A DNA stretch of 64,000 bases from an uncultured Actinomycetes bacterium (GTDB lineage Bacteria > Actinomycetota > Actinomycetes > Nanopelagicales > Nanopelagicaceae). Numbering within the stretch: the first letter of the stretch is position 1; each line of letters begins with the position of its first letter. Where the stretch lies: contig CALBFE010000099.1 in NCBI GenBank assembly GCA_937888825.1, positions 91,896 to 155,895 of the forward strand. The letters run 5' to 3'. The translations under genes were made by a program, and so were the position numbers. Shown one piece after another: positions 38,616-49,466 of this stretch. The notes beneath the pieces are model-generated. The model had not been told where the DNA came from and did no database searches. It saw nothing but the letters and a program-made list of their open reading frames with translations.

Positions 38616-38645
38616 TTGCTCAAATAGATGCACAAACCGTACCCT
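38616..38645 (+). promoter_or_regulatory. Possible rpsA promoter
   Basis: TTGCTC (38616-38621), an 18-base spacer and TACCCT (38640-38645) would give a leader of about 50 bases before the rpsA TTG start. The match is modest. Confidence 0.35.
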
Positions 38646-38699
38646 TGCCCTCCAGCCGTGAAAGCGGAAACTACTACTCATCTATCCCTACGGAGCAAC

Positions 38700-40055
38700 T
38701 TGACTACAGCACCTGTAATTGCAGTAAATGACATTGGATCAGCTGCCGACTTTCTAGCAGCAATCGAAGGCACAATAAGAAATTTTAATGACGGAGATCT
38801 AGTAACAGGAACAATCGTCCAGGTTGGACGCGAAGAAGTTCTTGTCGACATCGGATATAAAACTGAAGGTGTTATTCCTTCACGCGAGCTTTCAATTCGC
38901 CACGATGTAGATCCAAACTCACTCGTCAAGGTTGGCGAGACTATTGAAGCTCTTGTTCTTCAAAAAGAAGACAAAGAAGGTCGTTTGATTCTTTCTAAGA
39001 AGCGCGCACAGTACGAGCGTGCCTGGGGAGACATCGAAGGCAAGAAAGAGCGCGACGAAGTTGTTATTGGAACAGTTATTGAAGTTGTTAAGGGCGGACT
39101 TATCGTCGATATCGGACTACGTGGCTTCTTGCCAGCATCTCTTGTTGAAATGCGCCGTGTTCGCGATCTAACTCCTTACATTGGTAAGCAGGTTGAAGCT
39201 CGAATCATCGAACTTGATAAGAACCGTAACAACGTTGTTCTTTCACGTCGTGCATTCCTTGAGCAGACACAATCTGAATCACGCACAACATTCCTTAACC
39301 AGCTACAAAAGGGTCAGGTTCGCACAGGTGTTGTTTCATCAATCGTTAACTTCGGTGCATTCGTTGACCTTGGTGGCGTAGATGGACTTGTACACGTCTC
39401 AGAGCTTTCATGGAAGCACATCGACCACCCAGGTGAAGTTGTTGAAGTTGGCGATGAAGTAACTGTTGAAGTTCTTGAAGTTGATTTCGAGCGTGAGCGC
39501 GTGTCACTTTCACTTAAGGCAACACAAGAAGATCCATGGCAGGCATTTGCTCGCACTCACACAATCAATCAGGTTGTTCCAGGTGTGGTTACAAAGCTTG
39601 TTCCATTCGGAGCATTCATTCGTGTTCACGAAGGCATTGAAGGCCTAGTTCACATTTCAGAGTTGGCAGAACGCCACGTTGAAATTCCTGAGCAGGTTGT
39701 TCAAGTTGATGATGAATTATTCGTAAAGATCATCGACATTGACCTAGAGCGTCGCCGTATTTCACTATCTTTGAAGCAAGCTAATGAAGGACATGAGATT
39801 GAGATTGAAGCATTTGATCCGACTCAATACGGAATGGCTGCTCGTTACGATGCTGAAGGAAACTTCATCTATCCAGAAGGTTTCGATTCAGATTCACAAG
39901 AGTGGAAGCCAGGACATGAAACACAGCGCGAAGAGTGGGAAAAGCAATACGCCCAGGCGCAAGAGCGTTTCATGGCACACAAGAAGCAGAAGGCAGAAGC
40001 TAAAGCTGCTGATGCTGCTGCAACTCCAGCCGAAGAAACTCCTGCTGCTGAGTAG
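38700..40055 (+). CDS. rpsA: 30S ribosomal protein S1
   Basis: Binds mRNA on the ribosome. Four S1 RNA-binding repeats are visible (starting near GDLVTGTIVQVGREEVLVDIG, ERDEVVIGTVIEVVKGGLIVDIG, KGQVRTGVVSSIVNFGAFVDLG and INQVVPGVVTKLVPFGAFIRVH), followed by an acidic, Ala/Lys/Glu-rich tail, the usual short actinobacterial form. I choose TTG 38700, giving MTTAPVIAVNDIGSAADFLAAIEGTIRNFNDGD, which matches family N-termini; GGAG lies four bases before it. The track start at 38628 adds an unconserved 24-residue extension. Length is then 451 residues. Its codon use looks biased toward a few codons, consistent with high expression. Confidence 0.95.
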   Translation: MTTAPVIAVNDIGSAADFLAAIEGTIRNFNDGDLVTGTIVQVGREEVLVDIGYKTEGVIPSRELSIRHDVDPNSLVKVGETIEALVLQKEDKEGRLILSKKRAQYERAWGDIEGKKERDEVVIGTVIEVVKGGLIVDIGLRGFLPASLVEMRRVRDLTPYIGKQVEARIIELDKNRNNVVLSRRAFLEQTQSESRTTFLNQLQKGQVRTGVVSSIVNFGAFVDLGGVDGLVHVSELSWKHIDHPGEVVEVGDEVTVEVLEVDFERERVSLSLKATQEDPWQAFARTHTINQVVPGVVTKLVPFGAFIRVHEGIEGLVHISELAERHVEIPEQVVQVDDELFVKIIDIDLERRRISLSLKQANEGHEIEIEAFDPTQYGMAARYDAEGNFIYPEGFDSDSQEWKPGHETQREEWEKQYAQAQERFMAHKKQKAEAKAADAAATPAEETPAAE

Positions 40056-40068
40056 TAATAATTAAGAT

Positions 40069-40106
40069 AAAAGGACTCGACTTAATCGTCGGGTCCTTTT
40101 TCTTTT
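40069..40106 (+). terminator. Intrinsic terminator after rpsA
   Basis: GGACTCGAC (40073-40081) pairs with GTCGGGTCC (40088-40096) across a six-base loop, flanked by AAAA and TTTTTCTTTT. It is the clearest rho-independent terminator in the window. Confidence 0.93.
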
Positions 40107-40116
40107 CTAATCGGGT

Positions 40117-40122
40117 TATCCT
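40117..40122 (+). promoter_or_regulatory. Leaderless-type promoter of coaE
   Basis: TATCCT is followed by six bases and the coaE ATG at 40129, directly after the rpsA terminator. No ribosome site is present. Confidence 0.5.
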
Positions 40123-40128
40123 TAATCT

Positions 40129-40725
40129 ATGCGCGTAATCGCTTTAACTGGAGGTATCGGCTGCGGTAAGTCACTTGCGGCTGAGTATTTCGCCGATCTT
40201 GGCGCAATCGTAATTGATGCAGACCAGTTAGCGCGCGCAGCTATAGAGCGCGGTTCAGCAGGCTTTGATCAAGTGGTGAGTATTTTTGGTGATTCGATAT
40301 TAAAAAATGGGGATGTAGATAGACGTGCGTTGGGGGAGTTGATATTTAAAGACCCGTCTTTGAAGGTGAAGTTAGAGAACATCATTCATCCCTGGATACG
40401 CCAAGAGTTCGAAGAGGCAGTTGCAACTCTGAGAGCTGATGAAACTCTTGTCTATGAAATCCCACTTCTATTTGAAACTGGTGGCCAAGATCGCTTTGAA
40501 CTTGTCATTACAGTTGAATCATTACTTGAGAACAGGATTTCAAGGCTACGTGCCAGGGGCTTACACATCTCTGAAATAGAAGCGCGCATTGCTTCCCAGG
40601 CAAGTCGCGAACAGCGCGAATCGATAGCTGATTTCTTGATTGAAAATGATGGCAGTGAAGATGAATTACTGCGTAAAGTTGAAAATATATGGGGTGAACT
40701 CGCGAATAGGGATGTAAAAAAGTAG
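40129..40725 (+). CDS. coaE: Dephospho-CoA kinase
   Basis: Last step of coenzyme A synthesis, phosphorylating dephospho-CoA. The P-loop is GGIGCGKS at residues 7-14; DADQLAR and YEIPLLFETG are the CoA-kinase substrate segments, and R140-region SRLRARGLHISEIEARIASQ forms the lid. At 198 residues it is a single-domain enzyme; many actinobacterial orthologues have a C-terminal GrpB-like extension, which is absent here. It stands between rpsA and uvrB as in mycobacteria. Confidence 0.95.
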   Translation: MRVIALTGGIGCGKSLAAEYFADLGAIVIDADQLARAAIERGSAGFDQVVSIFGDSILKNGDVDRRALGELIFKDPSLKVKLENIIHPWIRQEFEEAVATLRADETLVYEIPLLFETGGQDRFELVITVESLLENRISRLRARGLHISEIEARIASQASREQRESIADFLIENDGSEDELLRKVENIWGELANRDVKK

Positions 40726-40734
40726 GCTTGGCAA

Positions 40735-42816
40735 ATGCGCCCGGTATCTGAACTCCAACGACGAGTCGAGCCTTTTCAGGTAATAAGCGATTATGTTCCT
40801 GCCGGAGATCAGCCAGAGGCTATTGAAGAGATTGCCCGACGCATCAATGCGGGGGAACAAGATGTAGTTCTTCTAGGTGCTACTGGCACAGGAAAATCAG
40901 CCACAACTGCCTGGCTGATTGAAAAGCTCCAACGCCCAACTTTAGTCTTAGCTCCTAATAAGACGTTGGCTGCCCAGTTAGCAAATGAATTTCGTGAACT
41001 GCTACCAAATAACGCCGTCGAATACTTTGTCTCCTATTACGACTACTACCAACCTGAGGCATACGTTCCACAGACCGATACCTTCATCGAAAAGGATTCA
41101 AGTGTCAATGATGAGGTTGAGCGCTTGCGCCACTCAGCAACTAACTCACTTTTAACTCGTCGCGATGTGATTGTGGTTGCAACGGTGTCCTGTATTTATG
41201 GATTAGGTACGCCGCAGGAGTATGTGGATCGAATGATCAAACTTCGCGTGGGCGATGAGATTGAACGTAACGCCCTTTTGCGTAAATTCGTTGATGTTCA
41301 ATATAAGCGCAATGATGTTGCATTCGAGCGTGGCACATTCCGCGTTCGGGGAGACACAATCGAAATCATCCCTATGTATGAAGAGTTAGCTATTCGTATT
41401 GAGATGTTCGGTGATGAGATTGAAAAGATAACTACCTTGCATCCTCTTACCGGTGAAATCATGCGCGATGAGGTGGAGATGTATATTTTTCCTGCAACCC
41501 ACTACGCCGCTGGACCTGAAACCATGAAGCGGGCAATTGGTGATATTCAGGATGAACTACAAGTTCAGCTCAACTTATTTGAAAAGCAAGGCAAACTCCT
41601 CGAGGCACAGCGACTTCGGATGAGAACCACCTTTGATATTGAGATGATGGAACAAATCGGCTTTTGTAGTGGAATTGAAAACTACTCCAGACATTTAGAT
41701 GATCGTGCGGCTGGTTCTGCTCCAAACTGCTTGTTGGATTACTTCCCAGAGGATTTTCTTGTTGTTATTGATGAGAGCCACGTGACCGTTCCGCAGTTAG
41801 GTGCGATGTTTGAAGGCGATGCATCACGCAAGCGCACGTTGGTTGAGCATGGCTTTAGATTACCTAGCGCGCTGGATAATCGCCCTTTGAAGTTTCCTGA
41901 ATTCATAGAACGTACTGGGCAAAAGCTTTATCTCTCAGCAACCCCTGGTAAATATGAGATGGCAAAAGTAGATGGCGATGTAGTGGAGCAAGTAATTCGT
42001 CCAACTGGTTTAGTGGATCCACAGATTGTAATTAAGCCTATTAAGGGTCAGATCGATGATTTGCTCAATGAAATTACTATCAGAGCTGAGAAAAACGAAC
42101 GTGTTCTAGTCACAACACTTACTAAAAAGATGAGTGAAGATTTAACTGATTACTTACAGGAAAAGGGAGTGAGAGTTCGTTATCTGCACTCTGAGGTAGA
42201 CACATTGCGCCGTGTTGAACTATTAAGAGAGTTACGAATTGGCGAATATGACGTTCTTGTCGGTATCAACTTACTTCGCGAAGGTCTGGATCTGCCTGAA
42301 GTTTCCTTAGTTGCAATCCTGGATGCCGATAAAGAAGGCTTCCTACGCTCTGCTACTTCACTCATTCAAACTATTGGTCGGGCAGCTCGAAATGTTTCAG
42401 GTGAAGTGCATATGTATGCCGACAACATCACAGCCTCTATGGAAAAGGCGATTGATGAGACCAATCGCCGTCGGGCCAAGCAAGTTGCATATAATCTAGA
42501 AAAAGGTGTGGACCCACAGCCGTTGCGCAAGAAGATTGCTGATATCACCGATCTCATTAATCGTGAATCTGAGGATACTGATGAGTTGATGGCATCAAAT
42601 AAGCGGGCAAATCAAAAGAGCGCAGCAACGGCAGGACTCTATGTGAAATCTCTGGCCTCGTTGCCGCGCCAGGATTTAATGGCGTTGATAGGCTCGCTCA
42701 CTGATCAGATGCGCGCTGCTGCAGGGGACCTTCAATTTGAAGTCGCTGCACGTTTGCGTGATGAGATAAAGATTTTAAAGAAGGAACTACGTTCAATGGA
42801 AGAGGCTGGGGTTTAG
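40735..42816 (+). CDS. uvrB: Excinuclease ABC subunit B
   Basis: DNA-damage verification helicase of nucleotide excision repair. Walker A is [15 protein letters not shown], the beta-hairpin [21 protein letters not shown] is intact, helicase motifs include [11 protein letters not shown] and [23 protein letters not shown], and the UVR motif for UvrC/UvrA contact is at the C-terminus ([22 protein letters not shown]). At 693 residues it is full length. AGTAGG lies 8-13 bases before the ATG. Its TAG shares a base with the uvrA GTG. Confidence 0.97.
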   Translation: MRPVSELQRRVEPFQVISDYVPAGDQPEAIEEIARRINAGEQDVVLLGATGTGKSATTAWLIEKLQRPTLVLAPNKTLAAQLANEFRELLPNNAVEYFVSYYDYYQPEAYVPQTDTFIEKDSSVNDEVERLRHSATNSLLTRRDVIVVATVSCIYGLGTPQEYVDRMIKLRVGDEIERNALLRKFVDVQYKRNDVAFERGTFRVRGDTIEIIPMYEELAIRIEMFGDEIEKITTLHPLTGEIMRDEVEMYIFPATHYAAGPETMKRAIGDIQDELQVQLNLFEKQGKLLEAQRLRMRTTFDIEMMEQIGFCSGIENYSRHLDDRAAGSAPNCLLDYFPEDFLVVIDESHVTVPQLGAMFEGDASRKRTLVEHGFRLPSALDNRPLKFPEFIERTGQKLYLSATPGKYEMAKVDGDVVEQVIRPTGLVDPQIVIKPIKGQIDDLLNEITIRAEKNERVLVTTLTKKMSEDLTDYLQEKGVRVRYLHSEVDTLRRVELLRELRIGEYDVLVGINLLREGLDLPEVSLVAILDADKEGFLRSATSLIQTIGRAARNVSGEVHMYADNITASMEKAIDETNRRRAKQVAYNLEKGVDPQPLRKKIADITDLINRESEDTDELMASNKRANQKSAATAGLYVKSLASLPRQDLMALIGSLTDQMRAAAGDLQFEVAARLRDEIKILKKELRSMEEAGV

Positions 42817-45674
42817 TGACTATCGACAAACTCATTGTCCGCGGTGCTCGCGAACATAACCTTAAAAACGTTTCCATTGAGCTGCCACGAAATGCGCTCA
42901 TTGTTTTTACAGGTCTATCAGGCTCAGGTAAATCATCATTAGCTTTTGACACGATATTTGCTGAAGGTCAGCGTCGATATGTTGAATCTCTATCTGCCTA
43001 TGCCCGTCAATTTTTGGGGCAGATGGATAAGCCTGACGTTGATTTCATTGAGGGATTATCACCAGCGGTATCTATAGATCAAAAATCAACGAACCGTAAT
43101 CCACGTTCAACAGTGGGAACGATTACTGAGGTTTATGACTACTTACGTCTGCTCTTTGCACGTGCAGGGCGTCCACATTGCCCCACCTGTGGTCAGGCAG
43201 TAACGAGACAGTCACCACAACAGATCGTTGACCAGATCTTGACCATGCCTGCCACAACAAAGTTTCAAGTTTTAGCTCCAATAGTTCGTTCGCGAAAAGG
43301 TGAGTTCGTCGATCTCTTTGCCGATCTGATAACTCAAGGTTTTTCACGTGCTCGTGTAGATGGTGAAGTTATTCAGCTCACCGATCTGCCAAAGCTAAAA
43401 AAACAAGAGAAGCACACTATTGAAGTTGTAGTTGATCGCCTTACGGCTAAAGAAGAGTCCAAGACTCGCCTGACAGATTCCATTGAAACTGCGCTGCGTC
43501 TTGCATCTGGAGTTGTTCTTCTTGATTTTGTAGATTCCAAGGGTGCTGAGAAAGAGCGCACATATAGCGAGCACTTGGCTTGCCATGATTGCAACCTTTC
43601 ATTTGAGGAGTTAGAGCCGCGTTCTTTCTCATTCAACTCACCATTTGGTGCATGCCCCGAGTGTTCTGGAATTGGAACCAAGCTCGAAGTTGATAATGAT
43701 TTAATCATTCCTGATGACTCGATATCGATTAATGAAGGTGCAGTTGCGCCTTGGTCAGGCGGGCAATCATCAGATTACTTCCTGCGCTTACTAGAGGCGT
43801 TAGCAAAAGATGTTTCATTCTCCCTAGATACGCCATGGAAGAAGATTTCCGTAAAGGCGCGTGATGCCATTATTAATGGCTATGAGTATGAAATCAAGAT
43901 GAAGTACAAGGGTCGCTACGGTACTAAGAACTACACAACTGGATTTGAAGGTGTTGTTCCATTTATTCATCGCCGCCACAGTGAGACAGATAGTGACTAC
44001 AGCCGCGATAAGTACGAGGCTTATATGCGCGAGACACCTTGTGATGTTTGTAAGGGAGCCCGCCTAAAGCCAGAAGTCTTGGCTGTGACTCTAGGCGGCA
44101 AGAACATTAGTGAAATTACCGAGCTTTCGATTATGGAGTGCGCGGAATTCCTTAAGGCAATTAAGCTCAATAAACGTGAGGCACAAATTGCAGAACGTGT
44201 AATGAAAGAAGTTTATGCACGTCTTGGCTTCTTGCTAGATGTTGGTTTGGATTATTTGTCATTAGCGCGCCCGGCAGGGACTTTATCTGGTGGTGAAGCA
44301 CAGAGAATTCGCTTAGCTACACAGATTGGTAGCGGACTAGTTGGCGTGCTCTATGTTTTGGATGAACCAAGTATTGGGTTACACCAAAGGGATAACCGCC
44401 GCTTAATTGATACCTTGACGCGTCTTCGTAATTTAGGAAACACACTCATTGTTGTTGAGCATGATGAGGAAACAATTAGAACTGCTGATTGGGTTGTAGA
44501 CATCGGACCAGGTGCTGGTGAGCATGGTGGCAACGTTGTTGTCTCGGGTAGTTATGAAGACTTAATCGGTTCTAAAGAATCGATTACCGGTGCATATCTC
44601 TCTGGCCGTAAATCGATCGCGATTCCTACCAAGCGTCGCAAAGTTGATCCTAAGCGCCAATTAGTTGTTAAGGGCGCCAAAGAAAACAACCTTCAAAATA
44701 TTGATGTTGAGGTTCCACTGGGGGTATTTGTTTCAGTTACTGGAGTCAGTGGCTCAGGTAAATCGACTTTAGTAAACGATATTTTGTATACGACTCTTGC
44801 CAACAAACTCAATGGAGCACGACTAGTTCCTGGGCGACATCGAACAGTTTCAGGTATTGATTTACTCGATAAGGTTGTCCACGTTGATCAATCACCTATT
44901 GGTCGAACACCTCGTTCTAACCCTGCCACCTATACCGGCGTATTCGATAAGGTACGTGCGTTATTTGCTGAGACATCAGAGGCCAAGATCCGTGGCTATC
45001 AGCAAGGGCGTTTCTCATTTAACGTTAAGGGCGGGCGCTGCGAGAACTGTTCAGGTGATGGCACCATCACAATTGAGATGAACTTCTTACCTGATGTCTA
45101 TGTACCTTGTGAAGTCTGTCATGGAGCACGTTATAACCGTGAAACTCTTGAAGTGCATTACAAAGGCAAAACAATCGCCGATGTTTTAGATATGCCGATA
45201 GAACTTGCCGCTAGCTTCTTTGAATCAGTTCCAGCTATTGCTCGCTATCTGAAAACACTTAACGATGTTGGTTTGGGCTATGTGCGCTTAGGGCAATCAG
45301 CACCAACGCTTTCCGGCGGTGAAGCCCAGCGCGTAAAGTTATCGACTGAGTTGCAACGACGTTCAACTGGTCGCACTATTTATGTTCTAGATGAACCAAC
45401 AACTGGTCTGCACTTTGAAGACGTAAGCAAGTTGCTGGGAGTTCTCAATCGCTTAGTTGATACTGGCAATACTGTGGTTGTTATCGAGCATAACTTGGAT
45501 GTTATTAAATCCTCTGACTGGGTTATAGACATGGGACCAGAAGGTGGATTCCGTGGGGGATTGGTAGTTGCTCAAGGAACCCCTGAAGATGTAGCTAAAG
45601 TAAAGGCCAGTTACACCGGACAGTTCTTGGGTGAAATCTTGGCAAGTAATCGCAAAGTAGCGACTAAAAAGTAA
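42816..45674 (+). CDS. uvrA: Excinuclease ABC subunit A
   Basis: Damage-recognition ATPase of excision repair. It has two ABC modules with Walker [15 protein letters not shown] and [13 protein letters not shown], two signature motifs ([24 protein letters not shown]) and zinc-binding cysteine pairs (CPTCG, CHDC..CPEC, CDVC, CENC..CEVC). At 952 residues it is normal. The GTG start shares its first base with the uvrB stop (TAGTG). The three uvr genes being consecutive on one strand is tighter than in most Actinobacteria, where uvrC is usually distant from uvrBA. Confidence 0.97.
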   Translation: MTIDKLIVRGAREHNLKNVSIELPRNALIVFTGLSGSGKSSLAFDTIFAEGQRRYVESLSAYARQFLGQMDKPDVDFIEGLSPAVSIDQKSTNRNPRSTVGTITEVYDYLRLLFARAGRPHCPTCGQAVTRQSPQQIVDQILTMPATTKFQVLAPIVRSRKGEFVDLFADLITQGFSRARVDGEVIQLTDLPKLKKQEKHTIEVVVDRLTAKEESKTRLTDSIETALRLASGVVLLDFVDSKGAEKERTYSEHLACHDCNLSFEELEPRSFSFNSPFGACPECSGIGTKLEVDNDLIIPDDSISINEGAVAPWSGGQSSDYFLRLLEALAKDVSFSLDTPWKKISVKARDAIINGYEYEIKMKYKGRYGTKNYTTGFEGVVPFIHRRHSETDSDYSRDKYEAYMRETPCDVCKGARLKPEVLAVTLGGKNISEITELSIMECAEFLKAIKLNKREAQIAERVMKEVYARLGFLLDVGLDYLSLARPAGTLSGGEAQRIRLATQIGSGLVGVLYVLDEPSIGLHQRDNRRLIDTLTRLRNLGNTLIVVEHDEETIRTADWVVDIGPGAGEHGGNVVVSGSYEDLIGSKESITGAYLSGRKSIAIPTKRRKVDPKRQLVVKGAKENNLQNIDVEVPLGVFVSVTGVSGSGKSTLVNDILYTTLANKLNGARLVPGRHRTVSGIDLLDKVVHVDQSPIGRTPRSNPATYTGVFDKVRALFAETSEAKIRGYQQGRFSFNVKGGRCENCSGDGTITIEMNFLPDVYVPCEVCHGARYNRETLEVHYKGKTIADVLDMPIELAASFFESVPAIARYLKTLNDVGLGYVRLGQSAPTLSGGEAQRVKLSTELQRRSTGRTIYVLDEPTTGLHFEDVSKLLGVLNRLVDTGNTVVVIEHNLDVIKSSDWVIDMGPEGGFRGGLVVAQGTPEDVAKVKASYTGQFLGEILASNRKVATKK

Positions 45675-45679
45675 TCGAT

Positions 45680-47602
45680 ATGGCAGATCCCCAAAGCTAT
45701 CGGCCAACGGATATACCTAAACTCCCTGGGGTCTATCGATTTTATGATGCAACGGATACGGTCATTTATGTCGGCAAGGCAATTAACTTAAAGAATCGGT
45801 TGAGTAATTACTTCCAGGGCAACTTGGCCGAGAAGACTTATCGCATGGTGAATCAAGCCGTGCGAGTTGATTGGACGATAGTTGATACTGAGGTTGAAGC
45901 TCTGCAGTTAGAGTTTTCTTGGATCAAGCAATATGCACCGCAGTACAACGTGCAGTTTAGAGATGACAAGTCATATCCGTATCTAGCAATTACGAACAAG
46001 GAAGAGTTCCCTCGGGTTTTCATTACTCGCAAATCGAAGCGTCCTGGTATTTCATACTTTGGACCTTTTACTCACACTTGGGCGCTCCGGAGCACTTTTG
46101 ATGTTGTGCTAAAGACTTTCCCAATTCGCTCCTGCACAACTAGTAACTTTGAACGAGCAAAGCGGACTAAACGTCAATGTTTGCTGGGTGATATTGGAAA
46201 GTGTGCCGCTCCTTGTGTTGAGTGGATTAGCAAAGAGGATCACAAGGCACTCTCTGATCGTTTAGTGAATTTTATGTCTAATGGAAATACTGACATAGTT
46301 CCAACCTTACGAGCAGAGATGGAGCTTGCCTCTAGCCGTGAAGAGTTTGAACGAGCTAGCAAGATTCGAGATTCTATTGATGCCATAGAGCGGGCACAGG
46401 AGTCCGCAGAGGCTGCTCTGCCTGAGAATTTAACGGCTGACATAGTCGCAATCCACCATGACGGAGCACATGCCGCAGGTTCGATTTTTATCGTGCGAGG
46501 CGGTGCAATTAAGGGCTCGCGTTCGTGGATTGTGGATCAAAGTAAATCCCTAGAAGGCGATGATGAGATGGGTGCACTTTTCTACTCCATCTATAGTCAA
46601 AGTGCTCCAACTGATATCCCTGCTGAGATTCTCATCAATGAACTCCCACTAGATGCCACAGCGTTAGAAAGTTGGCTCAGTGGTTTGCGTGGTGCCCCCG
46701 TAACACTGAAGGTGCCTCAACGTGGTGAGAAAGTTGAGATTCTGGCAACGGTTAAGCGAAATGCGCAGTACTCACTGATTCAATTCTTAAGTAAGCGGGC
46801 TAATGACGCAGCAGTAAGTGGCAAAGCGTTGCTAGAAATTGAAGAAGCGTTGGATTTAAGCCGCACACCACTTCGCATTGAATGCTTTGATATTTCAAAT
46901 ATTTCCGGAACATCCGTTGTAGCATCCATGGTTGTCTTTGAAGACGGACTAGCTAAGAAAAGTGAATATCGTCGCTTCATCATTAATACCGAAGAAGGCT
47001 TTGATGACACGCGAGCGATGCATCAAGTCATCACTCGCAGGTTGAAGAGATTGCTCGATGATAGATCTGTTGACGAAGCAGAGGTCGCAGAACTTGGTGG
47101 AAAGTTGAGTAAGTTCTCATATCCACCACAACTCATTGTTGTTGATGGTGGTCAGCCCCAGGTTAATGCAGCAGCCCGCGCATTAGCCGAACTTGGAATC
47201 ACTGATATCGCTTTGTGCGGGCTTGCTAAAAGGTTAGAAGAAGTATGGGTTCCAGGTTCATCTGATCCGCTCATCTTGCCTCGCTCTAGTGAGGGTCTCT
47301 ATCTCTTACAACGTATTCGCGATGAGGCACATAGATTTGCGATTACATTCCACCGCTCTAGACGTTCAAAGGTGATGCTGGAATCAATTCTTGATGAGAT
47401 TCCGCAGTTGGGACAAGCACGTAGAAAAGCGTTACTGGAACGATTTGGTTCAGTGGCTGCTATTCGTAAGGCAACTGTGGAAGACATCGCTGCTACACCG
47501 GGTATAGGCAGCAAGATCGCAGCAGTTATTGGTGAACAGCTTTTGACTATGAGTGCAAGCAAGATGAATACCGAAACCGGAGAGATTTCTGAGAGTAAAT
47601 AG
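45680..47602 (+). CDS. uvrC: Excinuclease ABC subunit C
   Basis: Makes both incisions in nucleotide excision repair. The N-terminal GIY-YIG nuclease domain (PGVYRFYDATDTVIYVGKAINLKNRLSNYF) cuts 3' of damage. A cysteine cluster (CTTSNFERAKRTKRQCLLGDIGKCAAPC), a UVR motif (about 200-235), the RNase H-like 5' nuclease domain (ECFDISNISGTSVVASMVVFEDG, LIVVDGGQPQVNAA) and C-terminal helix-hairpin-helix motifs follow. At 640 residues it is complete. It starts five bases after uvrA with no clear ribosome site, suggesting coupled translation. Confidence 0.97.
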   Translation: MADPQSYRPTDIPKLPGVYRFYDATDTVIYVGKAINLKNRLSNYFQGNLAEKTYRMVNQAVRVDWTIVDTEVEALQLEFSWIKQYAPQYNVQFRDDKSYPYLAITNKEEFPRVFITRKSKRPGISYFGPFTHTWALRSTFDVVLKTFPIRSCTTSNFERAKRTKRQCLLGDIGKCAAPCVEWISKEDHKALSDRLVNFMSNGNTDIVPTLRAEMELASSREEFERASKIRDSIDAIERAQESAEAALPENLTADIVAIHHDGAHAAGSIFIVRGGAIKGSRSWIVDQSKSLEGDDEMGALFYSIYSQSAPTDIPAEILINELPLDATALESWLSGLRGAPVTLKVPQRGEKVEILATVKRNAQYSLIQFLSKRANDAAVSGKALLEIEEALDLSRTPLRIECFDISNISGTSVVASMVVFEDGLAKKSEYRRFIINTEEGFDDTRAMHQVITRRLKRLLDDRSVDEAEVAELGGKLSKFSYPPQLIVVDGGQPQVNAAARALAELGITDIALCGLAKRLEEVWVPGSSDPLILPRSSEGLYLLQRIRDEAHRFAITFHRSRRSKVMLESILDEIPQLGQARRKALLERFGSVAAIRKATVEDIAATPGIGSKIAAVIGEQLLTMSASKMNTETGEISESK

Positions 47603-47652
47603 TGGCAAAAGAAGAGCGTGTTGGCGGGTTCTTGACAGATGTAAGAGGATAA
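47602..47652 (+). other. Possible 16-codon micro-ORF in the uvrC-rapZ gap
   Basis: GTG shares a base with the uvrC stop (TAGTG), and the frame (VAKEERVGGFLTDVRG) ends at TAA four bases before the rapZ ATG, running over its AAGAGG ribosome site. It may carry ribosomes from uvrC to rapZ rather than make a useful peptide. It is too short to judge coding potential. Confidence 0.3.
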
Positions 47653-47656
47653 AGCT

Positions 47657-48514
47657 ATGACGAGCAATGAAACTTTGGTCCTAACCGGAATGTCAGGGGC
47701 TGGGCGATCAACGGTAGCCCATGCTTTGGAAGATCTTGGTTGGTATGTCGTTGATAACTTACCTCCCGCTTTGCTACCTGCTTTAGTTGGTAAGGGCACA
47801 GGATCACAAGGCAAAGAGTATGCAGTTGTAGTTGATGTTCGCGGTGGCCATTTCTTTGATGAGCTAACTGCAGCTTTAGCAGAGTTGAAGAAGAATGGCT
47901 CTGCATACCGCCTTGTATTCCTAGATGCCACAGATCAAGCTTTAGTGCAGCGCTTTGAATCAACCCGCAGACCGCATCCTCTGCAAGGTGGAGATCGCAT
48001 AGTTGATGGCATTGCTCGTGAGAGAGCGAAACTTGAAGAAGTACGAGTTGAGTGTGAAATTGCTATTGATACAACTAATTTGAATGTGCATCAGTTGGAA
48101 AAGAGAATTGGTGAGATTTTTGGTGGTGGCAAGATTCAGGGGATTCGTATTAACGTCCTTTCTTTTGGTTATAAATATGGAATTCCAGTTGATTCAGATT
48201 TAGTTTTGGATTGTCGCTTTATTCCAAATCCACATTGGATTACTGAACTGCGGCCCCTGACTGGATTGACAACGCAAGTAAGTGAGAAGGTTTTGGGTAG
48301 CGAAGGTGTGAGTAAGTTTGTGAAGGATTATGTTGCACTTATCAACTCAATGATTCCTGGATACATGAACGAGGGAAAAAAGTATGTGACTATCTCTGTT
48401 GGCTGCACAGGTGGAAAGCATCGAAGTGTTGCAGTTGCTGAAGAGATTGCCCGCCAGCTCAGTTCCAATGATCGCTCTGCCTATGCAACGCATCGAGATG
48501 TCGGGCGAGAATAG
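47657..48514 (+). CDS. rapZ: RapZ-family nucleotide-binding protein
   Basis: P-loop protein; the family member in E. coli is an RNA-binding adaptor for glmS regulation, while the role in Actinobacteria is not settled. The N-terminal P-loop is GMSGAGRST, with Arg in place of the usual Walker A Lys, as I recall for actinobacterial members. It is followed by DLGWYVVDNLPPALLP. The C-terminal half has VLSFGYKYGIPVDSDLVLDCRFIPNPHW and SVGCTGGKHRSVAVAEEIA, the conserved ligand-binding domain. At 285 residues it is typical. It heads the conserved rapZ-yvcK-whiA trio. AAGAGG precedes the ATG. Confidence 0.94.
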   Translation: MTSNETLVLTGMSGAGRSTVAHALEDLGWYVVDNLPPALLPALVGKGTGSQGKEYAVVVDVRGGHFFDELTAALAELKKNGSAYRLVFLDATDQALVQRFESTRRPHPLQGGDRIVDGIARERAKLEEVRVECEIAIDTTNLNVHQLEKRIGEIFGGGKIQGIRINVLSFGYKYGIPVDSDLVLDCRFIPNPHWITELRPLTGLTTQVSEKVLGSEGVSKFVKDYVALINSMIPGYMNEGKKYVTISVGCTGGKHRSVAVAEEIARQLSSNDRSAYATHRDVGRE

Positions 48515-48517
48515 ATA

Positions 48518-49462
48518 GTGCAAAAAGTAGTTGCACTTGGGGGAGGACATGGCCTAGCCGCAACTCTGTCGGCGCTTCGCCAACTTACCAATGAGATAAC
48601 TGCAGTTGTCACAGTTGCTGATAACGGAGGCTCTAGTGGTCGCTTGCGCGAAGAGTTTCCAATCTTGCCTCCTGGTGATTTACGTATGGCACTTGCCGCA
48701 TTGTGCGCAGATGATGAATGGGGCCGCACATGGGCCAATATCATGCAGCATCGCTTTGAAAGTAAAGGACCACTTAATGGCCATGCAATGGGCAATCTCT
48801 TATTGGCATCGCTGTGGAATGAAAATGAAGATCCAGTTATTGGTTTAGATCGTGTTGGTCAGTTGTTAAAAGTTATTGGGCGTGTTCTACCGATGGCTGA
48901 AACTGCTTTAGATATTGAAGGAACTTTTAATACATCAACTGGGCGAATAGTTGTGAGAGGGCAAAAAGAAGTTGCTACAGCAAAGGGTCGTATCGAATCC
49001 TTACGTGTGATTCCTGAAAATCCGCAGGCGAGATTAGAAGCACTCACTGCTATCCGAGTAGCGGACTGGATCACTATGGGGCCGGGTTCTTGGTTTTCAT
49101 CAGTCATGCCGCACCTGATGGTGCCGATGCAGCAAGATGCACTACTTCGCACAAAAGCTAAAAAGATTTTGATCCTCAACCTTGATGCCACAAATACAAC
49201 AACTGGAGAAGAGTTCGCTGGCTCTACGCCAGAGGAACATTTAGAGTTTTTCCATTCCTATGCCCCTGAATTAAAGATTGATTACTGTCTCGTTGATTCA
49301 TCTGTGGTCCGAAATTCTGTTGCCCTTGATGAAGCGGCAGCAAAAATGGGCGGACGAGTCATTGCCGCCGATATTCGCAAGGCACCAGGTAGTGTTCATC
49401 ACGATGTCACAAAATTGACTCTCCATTTGGGCCACATCATGGGTCCAAAACTGGTTGGATAA
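48518..49462 (+). CDS. yvcK: YvcK/CofD-like gluconeogenesis factor
   Basis: Member of the UPF0052 family, needed for cell-wall balance on gluconeogenic carbon in Bacillus and mycobacteria; binds UDP-sugars in studied members. The N-terminal [16 protein letters not shown] and [14 protein letters not shown], then [10 protein letters not shown] and [13 protein letters not shown], are the family's conserved loops. At 314 residues it is complete. The GTG start follows the rapZ stop by three bases. Confidence 0.93.
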   Translation: MQKVVALGGGHGLAATLSALRQLTNEITAVVTVADNGGSSGRLREEFPILPPGDLRMALAALCADDEWGRTWANIMQHRFESKGPLNGHAMGNLLLASLWNENEDPVIGLDRVGQLLKVIGRVLPMAETALDIEGTFNTSTGRIVVRGQKEVATAKGRIESLRVIPENPQARLEALTAIRVADWITMGPGSWFSSVMPHLMVPMQQDALLRTKAKKILILNLDATNTTTGEEFAGSTPEEHLEFFHSYAPELKIDYCLVDSSVVRNSVALDEAAAKMGGRVIAADIRKAPGSVHHDVTKLTLHLGHIMGPKLVG

Positions 49463-49466
49463 CCCC

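Noticed and set aside
47632-47659. TTGACA as a -35 for a rapZ promoter
   Set aside because: The -10 at the right distance would be CTATGA, overlapping the start codon; the match is poor.
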